A DNA stretch of 64,000 nucleotides from Drosophila pseudoobscura (GCF_009870125.1 NC_046681.1:5159001-5223000), one strand, 5' to 3'; positions 1 through 13,268 are shown, numbered from the stretch's first letter. Notes: generated from the letters alone by a model not told the origin. Made by a program: numbers and translations.

Positions 1-760
1 AAAATCAAATCAAAGGAACGGAACGGAACGGAAAGGAAACGAAAGGAACCACTGGAAGAGCATGACCTCCGCGTAGCATGCCACAAATAAAACCGAAAGC
101 AAGGCGCAGAAAAAGGAAATTCATTATAATGGTGTGTGTTTGTGTGTGTGTGTGTGTGTGTGCTCGTTATCAGACCATCTGTGTAATCAATTGATTGGCA
201 CACCCACCTACCGCCCACCCTCTTATTGGGCAACGCTCTTTGTTTTTTTTCAACATTTGTATGTATTGTTTTTGTTTCAATATTTCCGCTCCAATAAACC
301 GCGAGAGCCCCCAAAAGCGCCAGAGCGCCCTTTGCCCGTAGAAAGCAGTGCATTTCACAAATACATACATACATATGTACATATGTATAAGACTGATCAA
401 AATATCCTCAATTCAAGTGTAAACCGGACTATCGAATGAGCTCATTCATCGAGTCAAGTGCAGCTATCGAATCGTTGGAAATATTGACATTTTATCAGTT
501 TTCAATCTTATCAGCTACAGTATTTATTTGCTATGAAAGTGTGTGTTTTAGTAATTGATTAATATCTATCAAATCAATGTTTAAGTCCACGAATCCACAC
601 GTTTTGCAGTAAACGATGGTGTTGTCCTCCACAGTGAGGGGATTATGTATATCCCATTTTTGTGAAACGCACTGTGCTTTAATTTTCAGCTGAAATTCGC
701 TCTGCTCGCCTCGGTTCGCCTTTTGTCGCGTTTGACTTTTGGGTTGGCTTTATCTTATCG

Positions 761-800
761 CCCGTCCGTCCGTCCGTCCGTCCGTCTGTCCGTCCGTCTG
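761..800 (+). repeat. CCGT/CTGT tetranucleotide microsatellite
   Basis: CCGTCCGT repeated with a few T substitutions over 40 bases. Confidence 0.95.
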
Positions 801-2433
801 TTGGCGACCGAAGTAGAGTCTCGCTGTCGGTGTCGTTGTTTTTGTGGATTTGTTGTTGACAGCAGAAAGCAACAACTAAGACAAGTAACTAAAATGGAAA
901 AAAAAGCATTCATTCCATATACATATGTACATAACCTTAGCACCTTATACGCTCGCTTGGGGTGTGCTTAATTTATTATTTGCTCTTCAAAAAAAAAAAA
1001 AATAAATAAATAAAACGTTTGCCAAATATGGGAGAAACATGGCTAATAAAGACATGTTTGTTTGAACCAAGAATAATGGTATTTCAGGGGTGTATCATGT
1101 CCGTCATTTGACAGAGGAATGGGCGGAGTATAAAATTAAGTATATACCAAGTAATGTTTGCGGTTACTCGTATTTTGAACACTTTATTTGATGATCGGTT
1201 ACAAATGTCAACTGAGCGCAAGGCTAGTACAAGATATGTGACTGCCAATCGGCGGATCACCAAAAGACTGTACTTAAGATACCCAAACTCCCGATCTCGA
1301 GCCCTCTCTCGTAGCATCCGGGCTGGTCAGGGAATCTGCCTACTCGACGATCTTGCAGAAGTCACTTCGCCCAGTGGCCAATTTATTAATGCATATTTAT
1401 TAAATGTACTTTGAGGTCTGTTTTGTTACATTCCACGCTTATGCGTGACTGGCAATTGTCCGCTGAAACAGCTGATTTTGTGTGTCTCTTAAGCCTCTTA
1501 AGCGTATTACGAATATCTACTGCCTTAACTTGTTTCTATATTATTTACGATCCTTGTGAAATTATTATGTATCGTGTAATTATTACACAAAACCCTAGAG
1601 ACTGCATGCCACCCTAGTGGGATAGGATTATTTGATATTTCATTTCGAAATAGAGATATCCGTGAAGCTGTTTTTGGTAGTTGGGCAAATTATCATCAAC
1701 TATACCGGGGTCATTCGAAACGAATGTGTCCGCTCGCTTATGGGTAATTTGTACATATCGAATCAATGTCATTTCAACATTTGAACACTCTCTCTACTAC
1801 CACTCTCATACTGCTATCTAAGCTCTGTCAGAGTCCGTATTATTTTCGCAATATTTAGTCAGAACTGAAAATGATTAAATTGGAAGAAAATAAGATTAAG
1901 AATTGTATACAATTCCTCACAAACTAGGGAATTATAAAGAAACGTCTTAATGGCGAATTTAATTTACTTACTAGGGTCGTAAAAGCCTTTCAACGAGAGA
2001 GAACAGCAAATGTGAGCATTCCCTGCCAACCGAGTGCTGGGTAGAATATTACTCGAAGCATTTAACAGCCGATTGTTTACTTCAACGGGCCATAAACATT
2101 GTTTCCAACCGTCACGTAAGAGAGCAAAACGCACCTCCTCACCCTACCTCGTACATAGTACGAGTGTACTGTGTATTTATTTGCGACTCTTTCTCGGAAA
2201 GTATTGTTATCGCTGCGCTCTAAAGGCGAGAACCTACAGACTTGGCCTATTAGAAACCAATAAACCCACAACTAATTGGGAAGCACACAAAAAGTGTTGT
2301 TAGTTGCCTTTTAACGGAGTGCAATTGAGTGTGGTGTGGGGAGACCCTATCGAACAGTGCACTCGCACCCATTCACGAGTGTTCAACGACTCAGCATCTC
2401 GTGCGCCTTAATTGCTTGAATGTGGAACGACAG

Positions 2434-2461
2434 CTCAATGCTCAATGCTCAATGCTCAATG
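2434..2461 (+). repeat. Four tandem copies of the heptamer CTCAATG
   Basis: Perfect tandem array of four units. The same heptamer is tandemly repeated three times at 50321-50341 and partly at about 6675-6690. Confidence 0.95.
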
Positions 2462-3418
2462 GATTTGCCTGATGTCTGAATGTCTCTCTCAGTCGCAATG
2501 TTGAATGCTTTTGTGTTCTGTTTCTGATATTTCTGATATTGTGGGTGTCAGGTTGCTGGCAGGCATTATTATCGATGCCCCCACATGTTTGTGTGTTTTC
2601 GTATTACTTGATTGATGGATGGATGGGTGGTGGGGACGGGACTCGCATAATAATGCCCCCCTTTGAAAACCACTCTCCCCGTTAGGACGCCCAAGTGCTG
2701 CCAATTTCATTTTCATTCTGTTGGCGCACAAAACCCCCTGGAGTGGAGGACGACTGCTCGAATCCCACTAGGGTTATTCACCATTTGATTTGGAACTACA
2801 AATATGTATCTATTGGAAAGGTTGAATGGGCAGAACCTTTGAATATTTTAAATGAAAAAAACATCATGTATGAAACGCGAGTCGAACATCACTTGACCCT
2901 TGTCATGCACAAGCAATGTATGTTGTTTTATCTCGAGTCGGGTATCCATAGGCCGTTTTTTGTTTTATTTTTCAATAAATCCTCAGATAAAGTTAAAAAA
3001 TGAATGCATTTTAATTTCCTTTTAAAATTATGTTCTGGAATGAGTGACGCATGTATTGTAGATTATACGTTTTTCCTTTGAGTACCCCTAATGGCTCTGC
3101 GGCTTGTTTGCTTCGGAGCTGGCCCCAAGTACGGCCGGCCCTGAGTGGTACGGATGGGTAAACATTTGCATTTTCTTTTAAAACGAACCCAGACAAAGGC
3201 ACAGCCCCAGACAAGAATGGGAATGTTTTTACAAAAACGAAACCCCTCATGGAAGCCGCTCCCCTTGGACCCTTGGACCCTTGTACCCTTGTACCCATGA
3301 ACCCATGAGCCCCGTAGAACTTTTTTGTTGGTTCATCTATCGGTTAACCCTTGGAAAATTAACTAACAGTCCCTCACCTCTTTTTTTCCGCTTTTCTTTG
3401 CAGTTAATGTAATATAGG

Positions 3419-6400
3419 ATGCTACCCAGCTTTGATACCTTAATGCGTTGCTCGAAGCGCGTTCTGCAATCGCCACTGGAGGCGACTGCGACGGCCAATC
3501 TCCAGATGCGGAATGGCCACAGCAAGGCACCGGCCGGTGGCCTCTACGGCCCCTTCACGCCCGACAATGATCTCAGCTGCTCCGGACGGGGGGACTGCGT
3601 GAACAATACCTGTGTCTGCGACATCCGGTATGCCGGCGACGAGTGCAACTTCTTCAATCTGCCGTACTACGCCGGCATCTCCACCGTCTTCTATGTGGTG
3701 GCCCTCGTCTCTGTCATCCAGCTGCTCATCTGCATTGTGGCCGAGTACCAGCGCCTCAAGCAGCCCTCGGTCCTCAGGGCTTGTCGCATCACCACCCAGA
3801 AGCTGCTCTACTTTATGGTCTTCGTGGCGGCCTCGTTGCGTGGAGCCTACTTCACCACTCCGGTGAGTCCCTTGCAATCAATCGCAATTAAATATACGAC
3901 TAACATTGTAATTGTATACATTTCAGTTGGATCTACAGCCTCAATGGGCCGTAACCCTGATGTCCGCTTATTATCCATTGCTCATGACCTGCGCCTCCCT
4001 GATCGTCTGCATGTGGGCCGAGGTGAGTGCATTACCACGACAGAACTCTCTTCCAAGAATACTCTTGAATACTCAGAGGTCAAGAAGTTGATAACTATTC
4101 GGTGTAATAGATGACTAAGTGGAACTTGTGACAATCTAAAAATGTTTTCTTACGTCGGGGCTTTCAGTATCTATTGAGTATTGAGTGGAATATCAGAAGA
4201 CTGTACGTCAATAGATGGCAATAAACGAATAATAAAGCACACTCTTGTGGCACGCACGTGGGAATAAAGTCACAAGACTCCATTATAGGCTATAGAGAGA
4301 TTGCAGATTTTATCTGTAGAAACAGGAAAACCATAGGGATAGCCAAATGTAGTGCCCACGATCCACTGTCAATCGGTGAGCCCTTCATTGCTCACTTTGA
4401 AGCTTGAATTGCAATTACAGCATACATTGCGTGTGCATGATTCATGATTAATGGTCTCAAAAGTGAACTATAACGTTCTTTCTCCGAAAGGTTACCTCTA
4501 CCTTCCCCCAAATGTCCTCTAGTACGTGCGTCTAAACCCAATTTAACCATTTGAATATAGATAACACCTACAACGCGTACAGTCGTAGATAACGCCCATG
4601 GCCGTGGCTGCGCCTGGGACTGGGACTGGGACTGCGCCTGGTTATAAATACACTCTATAAATTTCTTTGATAAGGCAGAAGCTGGGTTATATTTCCAGTC
4701 ACGAGCGCATCTCTATGTTTAGGAAAAATAATCAGCCAGCACCCAGTCCAGACTAAAATTAATCGCGCCTAGGCCATGGGAATCGGAAGAGCAGCACCCT
4801 CTTAACTATGGTGGGAACTGTGAGCGATCGTAACTCTGACTAAGGTGAAAATTGTGTGAAGTGGGCGGTGGGCGATGTGCGGTGTGCGGTGTACGGGGTT
4901 GTTTCGCTTTTTAATATCGACTGAAGTACGGCTGTACTTGGGTAGCAGTAGGTGCAAGTGCACCTAGAACTCAATTGTTTTTGCTACACTTCTGCGCAGC
5001 GTATCTTGTCCGGGTCCGGGGACCGGGCCCGACACCGCGACCGCGACCCATATATTGATAGGCCAAACAGCCAGCGGACAGGCAGAGTACACAGTTTCTA
5101 TTATACGCGAGCATTAATTAAACTTTGAATCGGCAATAGGTGTACGGCGGTCTCTAATTGGCATTATTCATTCATTCGTTGATGCGGACTGTTTCAGATC
5201 TTTCACCTGCGCGACATTCGCTGGGAGAAGTCGCAGTTCCTTTCGAAGAGTTTCCTCGGCTTTGTGGCCTTCAACTTCTTCCTGTACAGCCTGTTTGGCA
5301 TCGAGGTGTTCAGCTCGCTGATCAACGCGGAGCGGCGGGACTACGCGCACATATTCAATGGCTGCTATGCGGTATTACTGCTGATCGTGGTCGTCTTCTT
5401 CCTCATCTACGGCGTGGAGGTGTTCTTCAAGCTGCGCGGCGGCTTTGTCTACGACCAAACGGGCAAGATCCTGGGGCCCAGCGAGGCGATCGTGAACGCC
5501 TCACAGCTCCACCAATCCCGCTTCGGACTCCTCAGTCAGGCCGTTATGCTCATCGTGATTGTCGGCTTTCTCACCTCCGAAACTCTGGGCGATTTCTGGA
5601 AGACCAAGTGAGTGGATAGAAGCACGAAAACTACTTTCTAATGGATACTAAAACCAACGTTTTTCCTCTGCAGGGTTCCTGTGAACTCTCGCAACTGGCA
5701 TGACATCATTTTTCGTATTGCTGAGATCGGCGTTGCTCTGTGGTTCCCTTGCTGCCTGTGGAACTCGATGGCGCCCGAACAGCTCTGGATACTGAATCCG
5801 CGCAAGCTGCTCTCGCGCCAGATTGATCCGTCGATACCCACTCTGAATGCCGACACCAATAAGCTCTCGCCCGAGGAGGGTCAGTCGTTCCTGGCGAAAA
5901 AGGATTGCTGGATATGCTACGACAATGACAAGCCCGAGCCCCTAATCCAGCCATGCCGTTGCACCGGCGACGTTAGCTCTGTCCACCACGAGTGCCTCAA
6001 GCGCTGGCTGGTCGAGAGCTGCAGCAAAACGGAGGCCCAGCTGTCCTGCAAGGTGTGTGGCCATCCCTACGAAATTGAGAAGTCCAAAAAGTGAGTATAC
6101 GCCACACATCTGTGACACATCGAAATCGAATGCTTATTAATTCAAAATATTTAAATCATTCGACAGACTGGAGTGGGACAAGGGCTTCACCATCCAACAC
6201 TGGTCCAAGACAGTGATACTGATCACACTGATGTGCGTGACGGGTGCTACCGCCTGGGTGGTTATCCAAATGTACGTGGACCCCCTGGTGCGGGTGATGA
6301 CCGTCGGCGTAGCTGTCCTCATTGGCTACGTGTGTGTCAAGTGTCTGGGCGAGAACACCGTGGTTGCCTATCAACGTGCCAAAGTGAGCTCGATTAACAT

Positions 6401-6500
6401 TGTGACCAGCTCGGAGATGGAGAAGCTCCACACCATATGCGAGGATGTCAGCGCCGCCAGTACATCGGCAGCCGCAGCACCGACTGGCGCTGCCTCTTAA
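3419..6500 (+). CDS. Multi-pass membrane RING-CH (MARCH-type) E3 ubiquitin ligase
   Basis: Predicted E3 ubiquitin ligase anchored in a cellular membrane. Exons: 3419-3862, 3927-4022, 5198-5607, 5674-6090 and 6167-6500, all with GT/AG ends and phases that join to 566 residues. The N-terminus has an EGF-like cysteine motif (CSGRGDC then TCVCDIRYAGDEC). Several hydrophobic segments follow. A RING-CH domain begins at about residue 394: CWIC, then CRCTG, HHEC and CKVCGHPYE, which supplies a complete C4HC3 zinc-ligand set. Two more membrane segments follow it, and the tail is alanine/serine/threonine-rich. The start ATG lies 15 bases after a 5' UTR splice acceptor. Intron 2 (1.2 kb) is the largest coding intron. 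RING-CH proteins transfer ubiquitin to membrane substrates; the substrate here is unknown. The order EGF-like motif, membrane helices, RING-CH, membrane helices is unlike typical small MARCH proteins. The D. melanogaster orthologue may be CG2991, but I recall that only weakly. Confidence 0.92.
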
Positions 6501-9085
6501 TGGTAGAGCGCCTGACAAGCAGACGAGAGAGCGAGCGAGAGAGAGAGAGAGAGAGAGAGTCTATGCCATAAGGAACCACATCAGCCACACCACATCGGCA
6601 GCGCAGATCAGCAGAACTTACAGACATTATTACTTACTTATTGTATCTAGTTTAGAATGCGTTTTGCACACGTTTTGCTCAATGCTCAATCACATCACAC
6701 CCTCCCCCCTCAACCGTGTACATAGGTTTACGAAAGAAAGGAAAGAAAAAGGAAAGCGAAACGAGACGAGACGGTAGCGAAAGCCGTCGGTTTCGATTAC
6801 CGAGTCAATTGTGTCTCTCAAATTATCATGCAGATTTCCAAAAGCGAAATGTATTACAAGAAGCCAAATATTATTAGTCTCTAAGCATATAAGCCAGTAT
6901 CACTTACACGAAAGAAACACGAAACACGAAAAACGAAACGGATAGAAACGTCTTGAGATTATGAACGCGTTGCCAAGTAGCCTGAAGAGCGAGCAGAGAG
7001 TAAGTAAATAGATTGAGATAGAGCTTCGATGCGCCAGCGATCAGCCCGATCGTAGGTCTGATCTGTAGTTTATAGCCTACTTTATTAACAATTAATTTAT
7101 GAAAGCCTTTTGCATTTCATCCACTTCATGAACCGCCCCTGTCCTTTGCACCAACACACAACTTGGCGAATATTAGTTTAAGCGTATAAGTTTTAACTTT
7201 GTATTCTGTTGGAATAAGCGTATTAATTCCTAAGCTATAAAGGTCCGTAAAGGATTGTCATAATTTATCTACCACACCCACACCCACACACACACACACA
7301 CACAGAGCATACCCCTTAAATATATATATTAATATATTTGTACTATATGCTATATGTAATGTACATTTTATTGTATCCGGAACATACAATTTGTCAAAGC
7401 AAAGTAAAACGAAACAAAACACCCACAAAGATTTACATACAATTTAAGCTACCATACATACAATTTTTTGTGATAAAAACAAACAAGTTAATAATAATTA
7501 TAAAATTTATAAAATTCCAAATTTCAATTCTTTTTGATGACCATGGGGATTATTGGCCCTGACTGGTGGAAATTCATGGAAATTGTCAGTATTGTTGGAT
7601 TACAAATTTGAAACATTATTGAATTTCTCTTGGATGCATGAACATTCATATAGTATGTATGAAGGTATTTCGGACCATAAGAGCATTTTTTTAGAAAAAC
7701 GGATATTGAAGATCATTGATGGCAGACTGAAAGAACCTTTATTTAATTGTTTTTGAAAACAATTTATTCGTTAACTACCAATTCGGATCTTATTTTCTAT
7801 ATGCCAAAAAGTTCTTCAAATAAAGTATGAACGTGTTGTATTTTGACAGATTTGCAAAAGTTCTTTAGAAGACGGAGGAGAAATATAATGCTTTTATAGA
7901 AAGTCAATTTACTTTTCGGTGGATACATTCCATCAAATAAAATTTTGGATCTTTTTTTCTGTCATTTTCTTTTATTAGGAAAAAAAATACAGCAATACCT
8001 CTTCGTTGCCATTTTCGAAGTGAATATGGACACAAAATACAGGAAGAAAACATCTTTTATTTTGGAAAATATTCGAATTTTTCTTGGGAATAAATTCCGA
8101 TTGTAGTTTTCCGATTAATCAAAGATTTAGTTGAATAATCTTTGGAAACTTTTACAAATAGATGAATGTTGGACAGACAATTGTTTGCTGGTGTATTTGG
8201 ATCAATTGGATTGACAAATCTATCCGCCGAAACGCATTTAAAAGAAATACCTTTCAAGCTAGATTTACAAATATACTCGTGTGTTGGCCAGACCGATTCT
8301 GCTGTATGCAGGAAGGATTGTTGAAGGATTTTCGTTTCGCTTTCTTAAGCGCTTTCCAGTGCCGCCCCCATACGAGACCGAGAACAAAGCCCAGACAGAA
8401 ATGCATTTCATTGAGTTTTTAAGCCTAAAGTTATTTATTTTACATGTAATGTCTATAAAATAAATGTATTTATATAGCTTATATAATATGCATAATAAAA
8501 AGCATAGTCGATCTTTGACTAACTTTAGTTTTTTTCGTTTTTTTTATTTTGTTTTGAACTACTTTTAGCAACGACATCGAAGCAGAAATAGTTTTGTTTT
8601 AGATTCTATATATAAAGTATATGTAGGCTTGGATGTATATATTTAAAGTGTAAATCAAGATCAACAACGTAAGAGGCATGTCCCGCCCCAGCGCCCCGAA
8701 AGCGGGGAGTCATGCGACGAGTACAGGCTAAATTTCATATACATAACAACAAAAGATGTGCAATAATTCAGATCGAAGCACACACAATTCAATATTGTGT
8801 TAGTGCTAATATTTTAATAATAATGGCCTATGCTCGTGTTTGGTGCTTATAAATATTTTCTTTCAATTGTGTTGCATTTGCTGTTTTTCCAGAAACATAT
8901 CCTAAATTTAGACTTAGTTTCAGCTTTGGCTATGCTATGCCCTGTTCAAGCTACAATTAGAATAGACACAATTCAACTAGCGGGTCGTTGGCTATGGGAT
9001 TTTGAGAGGTTTCGTTTTGTTCTGTTTTGTTTTGGGATGCTGTTTCGCAGTTTGGGGAGTAGGGGATTGGTTTATTTTTGCAGCT
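6501..9085. other. 3' UTR of the RING-CH gene and AT-rich intergenic DNA
   Basis: After the TAA at 6498-6500 there is a (GA)n tract (6535-6559), a long AT-rich stretch, a (CA)n tract (about 7281-7304) and ATATAT sequence near 7320-7340. The short open frames between 7338 and 9000 have no recognisable domain and AT-rich composition, so I do not call them genes. Ifrd1 ends at 9086 on the minus strand. Its polyadenylation signal AATAAA (reverse complement of about 9071-9076) lies only about 10 bases past its stop codon, so the two genes converge with roughly 2 kb of unassigned DNA between them. Confidence 0.55.
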
Positions 9086-12000
9086 TTAAGTGACGACGGC
9101 CGATCTCTTGTCCCGATTCTTTCCACGCGAAATGGAGCGTGCCTTGAACGCGGCAGCGTTCACCAGATGCTAAGGGATGGAGATGAAGAAACCTGTTCGT
9201 TAGAGAGATCCTAGATTTCTGATCAATCAACTTACGCGCTCCAGCTTGGTCGGCTTGATCTTGGCATTGCCATTGATGCCAGTGTTGGTGGGACGCGCTC
9301 CCAGCTCGAAAATGTCGCGTATGAACTCGTTCTCCTGCAGCTGGGATGTCATTCCAGGCCCCATCACTGTGCAGAGGGCCGAGTACTGGTGGTGAATGGA
9401 CCATGAATCCAGTGTCAAGGACTCCGTGCCAAAGCGAATGTTGATTTCCGGAGAAATGTCCTCCTGAAATAATACACAGAACATTTTTCGTAACATCGAA
9501 TAGGCATGGAATGGAAATTCAAATTAATTTTCGATATTTTGTAAGGGGAAATGCTAATTTTCCTCATTTTAAGTTTTAGTTCCGTATAGAATAGACCAAA
9601 TTCTATGATCAGATAAATTTTTGTAGTAAAAAATAGTAACCAAAAAAAAGTGTACAAAATTCCAAAAATAAAAAATTGATTCAATTTGGTTATCGTTTCT
9701 TGTAACTTTTGCAACATTTTGAATTCTTATCGATTGAAATGCTGGTGACCACATATCAACATGACTACGTTCCGCCGAACGCCAAGCGATACGAGTTCCT
9801 CACCAGAGCCAAGGGCTTTGAGGGACAAGAGGGCGCAAAGGTCGTCGAATGTCAGTGTATTGATGAGGAGAAGATCAAGGTGCCATCTGATGCCTCGAAG
9901 GACTGCTCGGGCGTGGAGTGGACGGGCATTGCGCCAATGGGAAGACTGGTGGATCCACGGCTCATACCCACGGCCCTGGCCCAGGATCAGGTGGACAAGA
10001 TGGCCTTCTCTGAGGAAACGGACTGCTTCAAGCTGCAGCCAAACCGCTTTCTCAAGATCCTGCGCACTGTCTACCCCGATCTGTACGAGCGACTGAAGGT
10101 GATGCCGAAGGAGGAGCTCAGCCGTCGGCTGGAGAAGAATCGCATGTTCACAACGTACCAGATCGACTTCTGTGCGATGAACGAGTACCCCGAGGGCATA
10201 TACGAGAGTCTCAAGACCGAGGACGAGGCCTCCAAGCTGAATGCCAACAAGTTCCTGACCAACAAGGCGCCCTGCTCCGAGTTCCGCTCGAATGTGATGA
10301 ACGAACTGGACAGGGAAACCTCCATGGGCTACGAGGTGTCGCAGGATGAGTGCGAGAAGACATACAAGCCTTTCAAGACCACGTTCGCGGACTCCTCGCG
10401 CTTCGTCGCGTCGGGCAACAATTCCCACTGGAACGCGGCACCGGCCACCTATAGGAAGGTGCCCGACTTCACCGAATACATGGACTCGATAAGCCGCAAC
10501 GGCTGTGTAATCATGCGAAACAAGTTGCACGACCACTCAAAATGCCTCGCAAACTACTGCAAGCACGAGCTCAAGTTCACCTGCAACGACATGAAGCCGT
10601 AAATTGCAATTGCACTACTCGAATGTCCTGTTGATCTCGTGCCCTCTGGAGTTTGCATTTTTGGTTCAAGTAAATAAATGAGTAAATAAAACTTGTTGTA
10701 TCTTAGTGGGTTCTGTTCTCTGTGTGGCGGGGCGGGGGGAGGTTTATGTGCTGTCCACTCACCTCTAGATAACGCAACACATCCCGGAAGGTTGCACGCT
10801 GAGCCTTGCGATCGCGCTTGGCCCGATACTTGTGCGAATCGGTGGCCAGCTGCTTGACAGCCTCGCTCAGCTCGGCGATTTCTTCCTCAAGGAAGTCGTC
10901 ATCGTGGGCACGACCCGATTCCAGTATCAACGCAATGGTTTCGCCAGCGGCCATGCGGACATCCAAATGTGGGGACTGCAAGAGGCCCAAGAACTTCTTG
11001 ATCGATCTAAAAGTGAGTGAACGTCATTTAATAAATCATTTCTGGTGCTATAATCGTTGGGGTTTAAGGACTTACGGGAACATGTTGTTTCCGGTGGTCA
11101 TCAGCGACACGAAATCACCCGGTGGTATGAGAGTCAGGAGCAGACCCCAAGCACTTAAAGCCTCGGCATGCAGGGCTCCCGCTTCGGCGGTGACCGACAC
11201 TGGGGTCTTGTCGTCGCCCCGCAGATAGCTGCCGGCAAAAATGGCCTCGAAATACTGCATCAGGCGGACCAATTCGGCGACATCCTCACAGCCCAAGAAG
11301 CTGAGCAGTCCAAGAGCCGTGACGCACTTGGCTCTGGCGTCGAAGCCGATGGACTTGTCCTGAACGGTGGTCAACAGAAACTGGTTCATGGCCTTGGAGA
11401 TTCCCTTGTCGCCGCCCATCTGGAGTACCAGCAGGGGGGCCAGACGTGCGCCCCAAACCTGCTCCTGACCCTTGCCGCGACGGATGCTCTTCTCCACAAA
11501 GTCCATCAGCGTCATCTTGCGGTCCTCTACGAAATCGGGCATATAGCGGTGCATCAGCAGCTCACAGATAGCCTGGAGGGCCTGAACACGGGTCTGGGCC
11601 GACTTCTCGGTGGCCTGTTCCAGGGCCTTCTCGAATTTCTCCTCGAAACGCTCATTGGCCAGGTCGTCGTTGGCCTCCGAGGAGGCAACCTCCGAGACGT
11701 GCGAATAGACGCTCACATTATCAAAGGACTCGTCCTCGGAGTTCGACTCATTATTCCGACCTGTTGAACAGATGGGAATGGAGTGGAAGGAAAAGAATTT
11801 AGTATTTAAAACTGTAATGGGTTTGAGGGAAACTGTAGCGATCGGTGCATTAAAAAAGCACAACGGTTCACATTCCCGCTTGTCAAACTGTTTGAGAAAT
11901 GAGTCATTGAATCATTGGGTTGGCCAAGCTTTCCGCCTTCTTCCTCGTTGTCATGATATAAGTACATATGTATGTATGCATGTACATGTGTACATAGTAC

Positions 12001-13268
12001 ACAAAGAGAAATAGAAATTGATTTACATTTGGTGCCGCCGCGAATGACCTTCAGGGAAACAGTTTTAGAGTCAACGTTGTGCAACAAGTTTTGTTTCATT
12101 TTCTTTTCAAAGAAAAACCTGCGTCCGCGCGCACTACTTTCCCACCTGGCTATTTGGGACAAGGCAATTTCCGTCTCCGTCTAGCATTTTCCACCTTTCA
12201 CAAAACCATTCGCAGGCAACAACAAATGCGGTAACAACAAGAAGAGCGAGAAGAGGAAGAAAACCAGCTGTTGGGCAAAAAGTGGGGCTGTGTTTGCTTT
12301 TGAAAGTTGCCTTTGCTTTGGATGAAGCGACAGGGATGGAGGGAGAGGGGAGTAAACCAATCTGTGTTTGAGCGTAGTATGTACAATTGTACGTATTGAT
12401 GTATGTACATACGTATTGTATGCCTGCATAATAGTTGCATAATTTGTGGGTCACAATGTCTATAGGTGGGGTGCATCACTAACAGAAAAAGTCTTCCGCG
12501 TGCTTATTTATAGAGGGAATTCGGAAATAGGACAAGTACTCGAACTATTAAGAATGAATTAGGTTAATTGATTTTCAGGGGATCATCATGTCAGACGGAC
12601 TTCCTCCAACTCGATTCTTTTTGACTTATACACAGATGAGTCCCATACGCTCAATTGAACCCAAAGAACCCAACTAATGCGCATTTATTGGGGAAATGTT
12701 CCCATTCTCTATCCTATGCCCTTCGAGACTGATATCCCCTTTGATACCCGCTGATAGAAGGCACTTGCACATGTATTTACTTGAACACATGCATACAAGC
12801 GGCTGTGCCTGTATGAAATCGGTTTTGATAAGCTGGCATTGAACGTATGTATTTGTATTTATTTATACACACATGCACATACACATGTGTATAGATTCCT
12901 CTTCTTGTATAGCTGTATTGTTGCCAGCTGAGCGACGAACGCGTGAAAAGCTTTTTATGCCAGCACAGCAACAACACAAAAATAATTATTTCATTTCATG
13001 CCAAACAGGTTGTGGGCAGCAGCTAAATACATGCATACATATTTGAAGAGTATTTTCGTCGTCGCATGACTAATGCAAAGGTCAGGCAAAGCAGCTGTAG
13101 AAATTTCGCTTGCATTTGCCTCGCCTCCCTCCCACACACCCACCCCCCTCCCACCACCACTCACAAACTCGCACACTCACACCGCAATACAAACTCTTTC
13201 TTTGTCGTCTTCGTTTGTAACTTACCTTTGCCTTGTCCTCCTCCTGATTTCTTATTGCGTCGCGGCAT
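9086..13268 (-). CDS. Ifrd1: Interferon-related developmental regulator (IFRD1/Tis7) orthologue
   Basis: Transcriptional co-regulator of the IFRD family with ARM/HEAT-like helical repeats. Vertebrate IFRD1 (Tis7/PC4) associates with Sin3-HDAC complexes in cell differentiation; the fly role is inferred. Exons in transcript order on the minus strand: 13268-13226, 11760-11076, 11006-10763, 9463-9236 and 9169-9086. They join in phase to 427 residues, close to human IFRD1 (about 450). Exon 1 is short and basic (MPRRNKKSGGGQGK), as in the family. The middle exons carry the IFRD helical domain, including EDRKMTLMDFVEKSIRRGK and RMAAGETIALILESGR. The last two exons carry the conserved C-terminal block (WSIHHQYSAL, GPGMTSQLQENEFIRD, then AAAFKARSISRGKNRDKR). 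Intron 1 is 1.5 kb. Intron 4 (9464-10762) contains an unrelated gene on the plus strand. The fly orthologue should be CG31694. Confidence 0.95.
9739..10602 (+). CDS. Intronless nested gene, unrecognised cysteine-containing protein
   Basis: This uninterrupted reading frame of 287 residues lies entirely inside Ifrd1 intron 4 on the opposite strand. Its third-position GC content is high and unlike the AT-rich intron around it, so it is very likely a real gene. I chose the ATG at 9739 (MLVTTYQHDYVPP) because the frame upstream has only a non-ATG start. I do not recognise the family with certainty. A short motif recurs at residues 4-10 (TTYQHDY), about 138 (TTYQIDF) and about 213 (KTTFADS). Such spaced motifs are reminiscent of small axonemal microtubule-inner or testis proteins, and nested intronless genes in Drosophila are often testis-expressed, but this is inference. 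About a dozen cysteines are spread along the chain. There is no signal peptide or membrane segment. AATAAA signals follow at about 10673-10690. Confidence 0.82.
   Translation: MLVTTYQHDYVPPNAKRYEFLTRAKGFEGQEGAKVVECQCIDEEKIKVPSDASKDCSGVEWTGIAPMGRLVDPRLIPTALAQDQVDKMAFSEETDCFKLQPNRFLKILRTVYPDLYERLKVMPKEELSRRLEKNRMFTTYQIDFCAMNEYPEGIYESLKTEDEASKLNANKFLTNKAPCSEFRSNVMNELDRETSMGYEVSQDECEKTYKPFKTTFADSSRFVASGNNSHWNAAPATYRKVPDFTEYMDSISRNGCVIMRNKLHDHSKCLANYCKHELKFTCNDMKP

Larger units (their letters stand above)
1..3403. other. Upstream non-coding region with no supported gene
   Basis: I see no conserved protein in any frame here. The DNA holds a (GT)n tract at 131-162, a CCGT/CTGT tetranucleotide tract at 761-800, a heptanucleotide array at 2434-2461 and several TATCGA half-sites (for example near 430 and 463). 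The last bases (polypyrimidine then cag, ending at 3403) form a splice acceptor 15 bases before the first codon of the RING-CH gene. At least one 5' UTR exon of that gene must therefore lie upstream in this stretch, but its donor and transcription start cannot be fixed by eye. Confidence 0.6.

Noticed and set aside
9727-10536. 269-codon minus-strand frame opposite the nested gene
   Set aside because: It is the antisense shadow of the GC-rich third positions of the 9739-10602 gene; no domain and biased composition.
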